A stretch of DNA of 22,353 nt from Cercozoa sp. M6MM. Its lineage: Eukaryota > Endomyxa: Ascetosporea. Below, in pieces: positions 8,796 to 18,125 of this stretch. The notes beneath the pieces were generated by a model. That model ran no database searches. It was not told the origin of the DNA and saw only the letters and a program-made list of their open reading frames with translations. The stretch is from assembly GCA_040357565.1 (NCBI GenBank), contig JBDODJ010000185.1, one strand, 5' to 3'. How positions within the stretch are numbered: position 1 is the stretch's first letter; each line of letters begins with the position of its first letter. Both the position numbers and the translations under genes were made by a program.

Positions 8796-10970
8796 TTAAG
8801 GCTGCGTTGGGAAGGAGGTATAGAGTACGGCTTGTCGTCGATGCCGAGCCACGCGAAAACGTTGTGCCACAGCAGACGCTGCTTGCGCTGCGGCGTCCAC
8901 TCAGCGCCTCGCATCTCCTGGATCAGCTTGCCGGGCCGCCACTCACCTGGGGGGGGGGGGTAAAGATGGATAAACAGAGGGGTAAACAGGGGGTAAAAGC
9001 ACCCAGAGGAAAAGGGTAGTCGGTGCCCAGCAGCACCTTGTCCTCGCCGACCAGACGAACAACATTGTCCAGTGCCACCGGATCGTGTACCGCCGAATCG
9101 AGCCAGAAGTGACCCTGTAGCCAGGTTCTTTTTAACCCCTACCCCGACCCCCATTTACCCTTTACCCCCCCCCCCCGTACCAGGTAGTCGCGCGGGTTGC
9201 GTTCGTTGTCGACGCGGCAAAGGTCGGGTCGGCAGCGCCAGCCCTACAGACAACAAGACTGTCCACATATGTCCGCGCGGATACAAGAAACGCTGGCACG
9301 TGCTCGATGCGTCCGATCGTCGCCGGGAAGGAACCGCCGCCGTGTGCGAACATGAAACGGACTGCGGGGGGTAAGGGGTAAACAGGGGGGGGGGGGGGTA
9401 AGGGGTAAGGGGGTGTAAAACTACTGTTGGGATAGCGCTCAAAGACGCCGCCGAACATGAGGGAACACAAGGCGCGCGAGCACTCTGCCGGCATGCCGAC
9501 CAGCCAGGGCAGCCAGTACTTGCGCATGGAGTCGAAGCCCATCATGTTCCACGGGTGCACCATCACGCACACCGACAACTCATTGCACGCCTCCCAGAAG
9601 GCCTCTACAGGTAGTGTTGTATTCCCGCTACCCTTTCAACCCCCCCCCCCCCACAGGTAGACTCACCGAACATGGGCTCACTGAGGTTGCGGCACTCCGC
9701 GTCACTGTCCAGCGGCGAGTCGATGTTGCTGCCGATCTGCACACCTGGGAAACCCAGCTCCTGCGGGGGTAACAGGGGAATAAACAGAGGGGGTGAACAG
9801 GGGGAGGAGTAAACAGGGGGTAAACAGGGGGTAAATAAGGGGGTAAACAGGGGTAAATAAGGGGGTAAACAGGGGGCGTAAATAAGGGGGTAAACAGGGG
9901 CGTAACTAAGGGGGTAAACAGGGGTAAATAAGGGGGTGAACAGGGGTAAATAAGGGGGTGAATGGGGGGGGGGGGTAAAAGCGCACAGTGACACAGCGTC
10001 GCAACTCCTGCGCCGCGAGTTCCGGGTGCTGCATCGGCACCGTACCGAGACCTGTGTAACACAAAGTGGACCGTCCAAACTGTACCCTGTTCAACTTGGA
10101 CCGTCCAAGTGGACCACCCAAATAGACCGTCCAAATGGACCACCCAAATGGACCGTCCAAATGGACTGTCCAAAAATGTACCAATGAAACGACGCGGCTC
10201 GCGACGAACGATTTCGGCGATTTCGTCGTTGATTCTCACGCACGTCTCCTTCGGGGGGAGGGTAAAGGAGTAAATAAGGAAGTGGTTAATATGTATATGG
10301 GGGAGGTGGGTCAAAAGGGATCAAAAGGGGGTCGAAAGGGGTCAAAGGGGGGGGTAAAGCTCGTAGCGATACCAAGCAGTGCTCCGGCTCGGCCCAGTAA
10401 GCGAACATCACAGGCACCGTCGAGAGCACCTGCACGGGTCCCACAGGGGTCCCACATCCCAGCACACAACACTAAATACCAGAACACACCAGAAACTCAC
10501 CTGGACAGCGACATCGTCGGCGTCACAATCGATCAATCTATCAAAAGGCCAAAAATACCGAAATCAGTCGCACAAAATACGAAAACAACAAGCCCAACTC
10601 GGGCTAAACTCAGGACAAACGAGTACCGAGCAGCCGGCTCGATGCAATTGTCATCAACATCGCGAAAGAACTCCTCGCCTTTGTACATTCGATGCTTGTG
10701 CTGCAGCCACAAAATCCAAGTTTTTTAATTCTTGCACAGCAAAAAGCTGCTCAATTCACCTCGCCATCGACGTGCGTCGTCTCCACTCGCACCCAATCGC
10801 CATAGCCGTACTTCTTGCGCATGTCAGGAATTGCCTTTGGCAGAATGTGCGTGTGCGCATCCACCTTGTGCACATATTCGAAACGCTACATGAGATCACC
10901 ACACAAAAGAAAATACAATAGAGATGGATCACCCCATGGCAGTGAGTATTCGACACATTACCTCCACCAT
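8792..10970 (-). CDS. ACMSD: 2-amino-3-carboxymuconate-6-semialdehyde decarboxylase
   Basis: Amidohydrolase-superfamily zinc decarboxylase of the kynurenine pathway. It converts ACMS to aminomuconate semialdehyde, diverting tryptophan carbon from quinolinate and NAD synthesis. Thirteen exons join in phase to 357 residues (human about 336): 10970-10962, 10885-10760, 10673-10627, 10537-10501, 10429-10373, 10248-10182, 10051-9987, 9760-9667, 9604-9425, 9361-9300, 9243-9181, 9114-9003, 8946-8792. Expected metal ligands are present: His14 and His16 (DAHTHILP), His184 (VHPWNM) and Asp301 (LGTDYPFP). Other family blocks are [54 protein letters not shown] and RPDLC. Exon 1 is only nine bases (ATGGTGGAG). 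The acceptor of exon 3 (GGCGAG) is not pyrimidine-rich. Introns hold G/C-rich repeats. The protein looks intact and functional. Confidence 0.95.
9765..9976. repeat. G-rich minisatellite (TAAACAGGGGG-type) in ACMSD intron
   Basis: Roughly 15-20 imperfect units of 11-13 bp alternate between GGGGGTAAACA and GGGGGTAAATAA, filling most of the intron at 9761-9986. On the ACMSD sense strand it reads CCCCTGTTTACCCCC. Runs of four or more G at regular spacing could form G-quadruplexes on the plus strand. Confidence 0.9.
10065..10175. repeat. Minisatellite of dyad units (TGGACCGTCCA) in ACMSD intron
   Basis: About eight to nine imperfect 12-13 bp units, alternating TGGACCGTCCAAA and TGGACCACCCAAA, within the intron at 10052-10181. 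The first unit type is itself close to an inverted repeat (TGGAC-C-GTCCA), so the array could fold into small hairpins. Confidence 0.8.
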
Positions 10971-11222
10971 TTGCAGAAGTTTAATGATAATCTAGCCCTA
11001 CTGCGTCTAAAGAGACTCTTCAATCGTGTCGTCACGTTTCAGAGCGCCTTGAGTCGGAAGCCATAGCCCTCGTTTGGATTGCTCGCTGGTCCAGCGAATG
11101 GGTGTGTGAGTGCGCGTTAAAGCTGTTGTTGCCGTTTGTTAGAGTCATTAGCAGTATTGTCTCTGTTCTGCCTGCGTTTGTTTGATCTGTGAATATTGCG
11201 ACAGGAGGAGCCATCAAAAAGA
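10971..11222. promoter_or_regulatory. Divergent promoter between ACMSD and BCCIP
   Basis: This 252-bp stretch lies between the start codons of the ACMSD (-) and BCCIP (+) genes. It has no open frame of note and no clear TATA box. The shared-promoter role is inferred from the head-to-head layout. Confidence 0.4.
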
Positions 11223-12926
11223 ATGAGCGACAAACGCGTGTTCGTGAACGAGGCCGCTAAAAAGGAACCTGAGAAGGAGTCGGATGTTGTAAGATGCCAC
11301 TTTTCTCTGTTTTTTGTCTCCGCGTGGATGCGAGTGTTGCGACAGGCGGCTCAAATGGCGGCTGAGATGAACCAGGCCGCTTTGGAAGCTGAGATCGGAG
11401 ACGGTGCGCCTGTTTATTGAGTGTTCTGGACTGTGTGAGTGACTTTGAGTCTGTTGTAGGTGAAGTGAGTGAGGATAGCGATGCTGCCGATGACGAGGTA
11501 GAATTTCTGAGTGGCTCGAGAGTCGATTCCGGCTCTGCAGTGCACAAGAAGCAAAATGTGTGTCTACCGGAGCAGGAATTGCTGATGACGGAGAAAAAAC
11601 TGGCCACGAAGGATGACGGTACTTTGCAGGTTGAGTCAGCTTGCATATCGTCAAGTTATCAGTTTTTTGGGGGGCGAGTAGGACTGGACGACGATGGCGT
11701 GTTCCAGGTGGACTTTGACTACTATGACCCGCGGCCTGACGACTGGTACACGCTGGCGCAGTTCCTGCGCAACCTCTGCGATGATGACGAACTCGACAGC
11801 ACGCAGCTTGCACACCTTGTATGTTCACACTTTTTTAGGCGTCTGTATATTGATGTGTTTGTGTGCTGTGTTTTGCCAGGTCTCTAACCAGGTCTCGGTG
11901 GGCACCATGATCAAAAACGGTCCCTGGGAGGAGCAGCCGCTGTAACTCGCGCTGCTTGATCCCCGCTCCTTATTTATCATCCTCCCTTGTTCGCTAGGTG
12001 TTTCGCCACGGCGTTGAATCCGTTCGCTCCACAGCACCGCGAGCGGCGCAGCATTCGTCATGTGGTAGCTTACCCCCCCCCCCCCATGTCTCTTTACCCC
12101 CTACTCCCTCCCTGGGCAGATCCAGTGGCTGCGCAACAAGGCAAAGGCGGCAAAGGAGACGGCTTTGCTCGAGTAATCTCTATGTATGTATACATATGAA
12201 GATATACATATTTGTCTCCATGCGTATAGACTGCTGGACGAGGCTGAGCAAGGCAAGTTGTGTGTCGGTCTGCTGCTGCAGCACCGTCTTATCAACCTGC
12301 CGCCTGGTGCGTTCTTACCCCCCCCCCCATTCCATCCCTTTTAATCCCTTCTGGCAGGTCTTATTCCGGCGCTGCACAACTCGTTGCTGGAGGATGTGCA
12401 GGTGTGCTTCTTTACCCCCCCCCCCTTTTACCCCTTCCTTCTTGCCCCTTACCCCCCCCCAGTTTGCAAGGACTAACAAGGAGGACACGGCAGAGGAACG
12501 TGCGTCCTTCAACTTTGACAAGTACATTGTGATGTCGCGCGTCTTTCGCGAAATCAAAAACACCGACGACGACGAAGGCGAAGAGGACGAGAAGAGTGGA
12601 CCGCCTGCCAAGCGACGCAAGAAGCAGGAGCATGATGAAGTTGTAGCTTTTACCGTCTTACCCCCTACCCCCCTCTCTTACCCCTCGATGTGCGCAGCAG
12701 TTCGTGAGCGACGAGGACGTGCACTACATGTTCGAGGAGGAGTGCTTCGTGCGCAACGCCGAGACCTCGGTGCGCTTTGCCGTGCCGCGCACTCACGCTC
12801 AGAAGGGTACCCGCCCCCTTCGTATGTATATCATTATGCATATGTATGTGTGTGTATGTATATGTGTATGTGTTTATTGACGTGCATGTATCGGTATGTG
12901 TGTAAGTATATGTCGTTGTGCGTGTG

Positions 12927-12976
<50 letters not shown>

Positions 12977-12986
12977 NNNNNNNNNN

Positions 12987-13034
<48 letters not shown>

Positions 13035-13337
13035 TGTATGGCTAGTTTTGTGTATTTTTACCTGTGTACATGCATGTGTTTATGACGTGTGTGTATGTGA
13101 GTAGGTGTGCGCGAGTGGCGTGTGATCTCGGTGCTGCGCGCCGAGCAGATGCCGCGCGCCGTGGCCGACATGTGGAACTTGATCGACGCCGATGTGCGGC
13201 AGCAGACGCTGGCGCACATGCAGGACACCACGGGCGACGACTCCGCCGATCCGGCTGCTACCACACAGACGCAGACGCAGACGCAGGCGCAGGGAGAAAG
13301 CGTTGAGATCGGCAACAAGCGGCCACGACAAGAGTAA
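11223..13337 (+). CDS. BCCIP: BCCIP/Bcp1-family protein
   Basis: Homologue of BRCA2- and p21-interacting BCCIP (yeast Bcp1), a nuclear protein linked to ribosomal protein uL14 chaperoning, nuclear export and genome stability. Eleven exons join in phase to 434 residues: 11223-11288, 11346-11403, 11460-11818, 11880-11941, 11998-12064, 12120-12172, 12230-12306, 12358-12401, 12463-12642, 12701-12806, 13105-13337. Family blocks: VDFDYYDPRPDDW, VSVGTMIKN, CVGLLLQHRLINLPP, IPALHNSLLED, FDKYIVMSRVF, DEDVHYMFEEECF and WRVISVLRAEQMPRA. It is longer than typical members (about 280-315) because of an acidic N-terminus, an acid-then-basic insert (DDDEGEEDEK then AKRRKK) before the last domain block, and a Gln/Thr repeat near the C-terminus. 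Part of the long exon 3 could hide a short intron, since its middle is not conserved sequence I recognise. The intron 12807-13104 contains a TG repeat with an assembly gap. Confidence 0.88.
12930..13033. repeat. TG microsatellite interrupted by a 10-N assembly gap
   Basis: TG runs at 12930-12976 and 12987-13033 flank ten N at 12977-12986, inside the last intron of the BCCIP gene. The gap is probably a scaffolding placeholder, so the true repeat length is unknown. Coding exons are unaffected. Confidence 0.95.
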
Positions 13338-13673
13338 ACTGACTGAGTCGCGTTTCAGGCAGTCCGACTGGGTTCGCTGCTTCACGTGTATTCGATTTAT
13401 TCGGGTGTTACTGACGTTTGTCAGTTAAAAGAAGTAAGTCGTCAATTCGACGAACCAAAGAGCTACGCTACTGACCGACGCCAAGTGGATGAGGTTTTAT
13501 CTCTTGTCAACTGTCAGGCTCAAACACTAGAGCCACAAACCCCAACTCATCTTTTGCTTGTCTGCCTGGCTCGGCTTCATCCCGCGAAAACTACATAACT
13601 TAAGTCCGTCTGTAACGCGAGTCAGTGACGGTGCCTGTACGAAATCGAAGTTAGTGGTCATGCGTATCGATGC
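13338..13673. other. Convergent intergenic region
   Basis: This 336-bp stretch lies between the stop codons of BCCIP (+) and the TIM23-like gene (-). I see no gene or repeat here. It presumably carries both 3' untranslated regions. Confidence 0.5.
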
Positions 13674-15143
13674 CTAGTAGTCCTCATCGTCGTCATAGCC
13701 GTGCTGATTGTAGCCAGAGCTGGAGCCGGAGCCAAAGCCACCATAGCCTGAACCGGAGTCAGAGTTGGAGTCGAACGGGTTCAGCGAGCCGGAGCCGGCC
13801 GAGCGTGCGAAGTCGGCCAAGCGCTGCAGCGGCGTCAGCAGCGACGAGACGGAGTCCTTCATGCCGCTCCAGGTCTGCTCAGCCCAGATATTTAAGGGAG
13901 TGACCAGTGGCTCTCCAGTGGGACAAGTGAACGGGACACACAGGCGCGCACATGTACAATCGTACCGGGAAACTGATAGGCTGCAGGCTGAGAACATCGC
14001 CGAGCGAGATTCGTGTCACATCGATGCCGTACCGTGGCCGCAGCACACCCGTGTTCAGCAGGTGCAACGTGCCCATACCGAACGTCGCCAGCAGAGTTGG
14101 TACTCCCTTCGCACACACAGACACAGGTGTTGCCCTTGGCCCCCTTAACCCCCCTTAGCCCCTTTCCCTCTTACCACTTTGCGGAAGGCGAGAGGCGCGC
14201 CGCCGCGTTTCAGGTGTCGCGGCACTGAGAGCGACGAGTAAATGAACTGCACCAAGGGGATTATAGGGGAAGGGTAGAGGGGATAACTGGGGGGGGGTGA
14301 GGACTCAAGGGGGAGGGTATAAGTTACAGTGGCAGCGCCGGCCGACAGAGCACTCGTGCCGACAACTTCGTCCGTCAGCTTGTACGCGTAGCCGTTGATT
14401 ACCGAGTACCACATGGCTGGGGGAGGGGTAGGGGATAAACAGGGGGGCAGAGGGGTAAAACGGAGGGGGGATAAACGGGGGAGGCAAGAGGTAGGGAGTA
14501 AAACGCCCAGATACCCCAGATCGCGAAAGCGTTGGCAACACCGCCCGGCGCGGTACAGACTTGTCGGAATCTCTGTGCACACAGCAGTCGGTACACACGG
14601 ACAGGACACACGGACGACTGATCCGACAGAAACCGTCCAGTACCTGGGCGTGGGCCAGGTGCGGCTTGGTACGGAACCTTCTGGCTCGCTTGATACCCGG
14701 ACCATAGTAAGCGTACACGGCGCCGATCGGGAAGCCCATCAGGAAGCCCGCACCTGCACATACATGTCCATCCGTCCACTTGGACTCGCAATTAAGGATG
14801 TGCCCACAGTACCCATGTTAAATGTCATTTGCTCAAACACCGAGCGCTCCTTCTTCTGCTGACCGCCCAGCATGTCCGGCGCTGTTGCAACAACATGCAT
14901 ATACATACTACATATGTACATACACACATACTGCGCACACAGATACTGACTACCGTCGCGACCGCCCGCCGCGCCCGCCGCGCCCGCCGGCGCACCAAAG
15001 CCGCCGGCCGACTGGACTTTCTGCAAGGACACACACACACACACCAATACCGACCGCAGCTTTCATTCTTTCGACATTGACTCCAGCACAGACTTTTTCA
15101 ACTGTACCGCAGAGTTGGCATCGCCGAAACTCGGAATGTACAT
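13674..15143 (-). CDS. TIM23/Tim17-family mitochondrial inner-membrane translocase subunit
   Basis: Channel-type subunit of a mitochondrial import translocase; best match by eye is TIM23. Nine exons join in phase to 280 residues: 15143-15108, 15020-14954, 14881-14813, 14753-14644, 14572-14515, 14416-14328, 14246-14175, 14106-13966, 13874-13674. The N-terminal part is Ala/Gly-rich, followed by SVFEQMTFNMGAGFLMG, PIGAVYAYYGPG, APGGVANAFAIWAMWY and LTDEVVGTSALSAGAAT. This matches the Gly-rich helices and the (N/D)..(A)AG block of TIM23. Unlike human or yeast TIM23, it continues with another helical block (GVPTLLATFGMGTLHLL) and a hydrophilic Gly/Ser tail ending GYDDDEDY before a TAG stop. The start MYIPSFGDANSA is the only phase-compatible ATG exon seen. 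Tim17 or Tim22 are alternatives within the same family. Confidence 0.78.
14250..14510. repeat. G-rich low-complexity tracts in TIM23-like introns
   Basis: The introns at 14247-14327 and 14417-14514 consist largely of runs of G separated by ATAAAC, GTAAAA or TATAG, similar to those in the ACMSD and neighbouring genes. They read as C-rich, TTTACCCC-like on the TIM23 sense strand. Confidence 0.8.
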
Positions 15144-15310
15144 GCGCTAGTTGTCTCGGAGGCAACAAGCACACACTGAGACACTCTCTTTGTGCGAATG
15201 GCTGTCGGCTCTGCCGGACCGGTCTAAACCGCTGCCTTAAAAATTCTGTGCACCTCAAAGCCTCACTTTTTTGACGCAGGATGCACTCCAGTAGCTTGCA
15301 ACTAACGTGA
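15144..15310. promoter_or_regulatory. Divergent promoter between TIM23-like gene and beta-rich gene
   Basis: This 167-bp stretch lies between two start codons on opposite strands. It contains the 8-bp palindrome GACCGGTC near 15220. No TATA box is evident. The promoter role is inferred from layout. Confidence 0.4.
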
Positions 15311-17610
15311 ATGCAACTCTTCGAGGCGATATTGGATTTTGACTGCGTCGGGCCATCCGTATTTAATTATGCAAGAATTTGGTCTCACTGAGATTGTTGT
15401 ATTTTTTGGGGTTTTAACAGCTGACCGCAGGCATCCGCGCGGACGATTTGCTAGAACGTGGTGATGTGACCTCATCAGACTGGTCATGCCGAGCGAAAGT
15501 GTCGCGATCGGCGCGATCATTCGCGTTTTTGAGCGATCACGTGGTGATCGGCGTTTCTCGCGACGGCGGCGCGTGTCACATCCTGTGCGTTCCCTGAACC
15601 CTGAGTCCCTTTTACCGCCCCCTTGCCCCCTTTACTCCCTTAAACCCTTACCCTGCTTTCCCCTACCCCCCCCCCCCGTAGTCAGAACAGCGCCGGCGGA
15701 GCCTGGAGAAACGACACGGTCCGAGTCGCCGGTCGAATCGTCGAAAGCAGCGTGTGTCCGCGCGGACGGGTCACGGTGCAAACCACGGAAGAGACGGTGC
15801 GCGTCGACTCTTTCGGCTGCGTGATCGATCGCACGCCTTGGTAACGGGGGTGAAGAGGGGGGGGGTAAAGAGAGAGGTAAAAGAGAGCTGCTTGGCAGTT
15901 GCGAAGCGAGTCGTCTGACGGTGCAGAGTATGCCACGTGTCGGTGTGAGACTGCTCACTGCCACCGACGGTGACACTGACGGTGACACTGACGGTGACCC
16001 TGTCACAGTGGCTGTCTGGAGAAACACGCGTTTTCCTTTCGACGGTGCACCTGTCGCTGGCTGCAGGTATTCAGTGGAGTAAACCGGGAGGTAAACAGGG
16101 GGTTAATAGGGGGTAAACAGAGGAGTAATAGGGGGGTAAACAGAGGGGTAATAGGGGGTAAACAGGGGGGGGTAAATATCTGTCAGGCACGCGGAGGCAG
16201 CAGTGTTGCGAACGCAGCGCGGCTTGTCGATCCTGCACTTTGACTGCTCCTCCTCCGATGGTACCACATGCAGTATCAACCACTGACGGTGTGACAACTG
16301 GCTTGACACGTGTGCACAGGTGTTACCGTGACGCACGTGCCAGGTGCCGATCGCGCCTTGTACTGCGCCACGGCGCAGTTGTGGCTACTGTCCAGGTAGC
16401 TCTTTACCCCCCCCCCGGCCCCCTGGCCCCCTGTCCCCTAGTCTGAGCCCTACCCCAGAGGCAAGCGGCAGCACGTGCTATACAACGAAGTGACGCAGTC
16501 AGTGTCGCAGTGGCCAGTGGCACCGTCCATGATCAACACTGCAGTGGCACCGTCGCTCAGTGGACACGTGGCGGCCTGTGCCAGTGCCACGGCACGTGTG
16601 CAGCGACACACGCGGCAACTGACAGAGGTGGCCACTCAGATGACCACTACAGACGGTTCTGCGGTCAGTGATCGCACCGTCAGTGTAGCCAGTGTCCGCA
16701 CCATCGTGCGAGAGCGACTGGACCGACACGTGCTCTGGCTGGTGCTACGGTGTCCCGGTGCCGACGCACTGCGCGTGTCCTCGCCGTCCTCCACAGCCAC
16801 CATCCTGTGTCGCTCGTTGCCTGCCTACAGGGGGGTACCCTCTCATGCACTAGATACACCATGTGTTGTATGCTATGTACTGTATTCGGTGTACTGGATA
16901 CGATGTACTGTATACTGTATACGATAGACTGTGCAGCATGTATGTTCTGTACATGTGTACGACACTGCAGTGGCTAGCCTGCACCCTGTCGGTGCAGCAC
17001 CTGGGCGACACTCCCCTCAGTGTCCGCGTGCATCGAAAGAAACGCTTGCTACAGGCAGGCACTCTGTGTCACGGTGCGACTCACTTCGCCGACACCACCG
17101 GACATGTCACTCCTGTCGACACTGTTGATACCTCGTGTATTATCCCCCCCCCCACTACCTTTCACCCTGCCCAGTATCCTCGGTATGCAGTGCCACTGCG
17201 ACACCTGCTGCCGGTTCGGTGCCAGCTGACCAGCAGTGTGCCCGTGTACAACGTATCGCACCTCCTGCAGCACCGACGCTCGTCGCACCTCCTGCAGCTC
17301 CAGTGCAGTGTACAGGGCGACGCACTGCACCTGCAGGATCCACAGGTACCAACTGAAGTCTGCAACTGGACCAACCAGTCCTTTCGTGTGTTGGTGTTTG
17401 TCCTGCAGGGACCGGTCGCTGTGCTGTGGCTCGAAAACGCCGAGACATTGTATCTATATACCTGGCTCTGTCTTCTGGGTGGGGTGTTTTCAATCGAGGC
17501 TGAGTCTACGTTGGCGTAGTGGGACGTCATCGGTGCAAGTGGCGGCACTCGACACCGCCGTGCTGCAGCAGCTTGCGCATTTGCTTCGCTTGTCGCGCGC
17601 AGTGAAGTGA
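15311..17610 (+). CDS. Unidentified beta-strand-rich protein, about 500 residues
   Basis: I do not recognise this protein. Eleven exons chain in phase to a TGA: 15311-15358, 15421-15572, 15682-15840, 15899-16066, 16187-16260, 16320-16395, 16459-16834, 16971-about 17123, 17175-17345, 17409-17449, 17520-17610. The only weak junction is the donor after exon 8: GTTGAT at 17124 fits the phase but is a poor consensus. The N-terminus is MQLFEAILDFDCVGPS. Alternating hydrophobic stretches (NDTVRVAGRIVESS, GRVTVQTTEETVRV, ACTLSVQHLGDTPLSVRVH, PVRCQLTSSVPVYNVSHLL) suggest beta-sandwich or propeller domains. A short helix closes it (VLQQLAHLLRLSRAVK). It has no obvious signal peptide or membrane segment. 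A tandem DGDT repeat sits in exon 4. It could be a trafficking or scaffold component, but nothing here proves it. Confidence 0.65.
16073..16180. repeat. GGGGGTAAACA repeat filling an intron, sense orientation
   Basis: The intron at 16067-16186 is largely a run of units such as GGGGGTAAACAGAGG and GGGGTAATAG. This is the same repeat type as 9765-9976, but here the G-rich strand is the sense strand of the host gene, whereas in ACMSD it is antisense. Confidence 0.85.
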
Positions 17611-18125
17611 ATCCTCGCGTCGCGTGGTCTGCCTGGTGCGTACACTGCACGCCCTGTACACCCACATTATATATCATGTATCATGACGCTTATCCTGGCT
17701 CACTGGCCGGCTCGGCTTACTTCAATTTCTCTTAATCGCTTCAAGTCCATAATCGCCGTGGATCGAGTAAAACGTCAGGATTAGAAGATGCTCGCTTGTA
17801 GAAAGGGTTGTCGCTTGTAGAAAGCACTATCACGGCAGAATGTATCAAGGGGACGAAAGCTCCGTAGGCTGAGAAAGAAGCTGGAGAAGAGAAACCAAAT
17901 CCCGTAAGTCCGGTCATTTTTTTAAAGACGAGCCATGGTCACGGCAGCCCAGAACTTAAAGTTCTTGCACTTGAATCTTCTAAGATCCTCACGATATTGA
18001 TTTAATAAATGCTGGTGGCTTAGAGCTGGGCAAAAAGTAGTAACTTTCACAGCACCCACGATATTATGGTATGGCTCTCGGAGTCCGGTGTACAGTCGAG
18101 TCAGAGATGGACCGAGACGTGAGGT
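17611..18125. other. Convergent intergenic region with a short direct repeat
   Basis: This lies between the stops of the beta-rich gene (+) and the desaturase (-). I see no coding region. CGCTTGTAGAAAG occurs twice, at about 17792 and 17812. TTTAATAAAT near 18000 may relate to 3'-end formation. Confidence 0.45.

Noticed and set aside
9765-9976. Regular repeats as a possible CRISPR array.
   Set aside because: Units are about 12 bp with no unique spacers, and they lie in an intron of a eukaryotic gene.
9765-9976. GGGGTAAA-type repeats as internal telomeric sequence.
   Set aside because: Units are irregular, confined to introns, occur in both orientations, and do not match a known telomere repeat.
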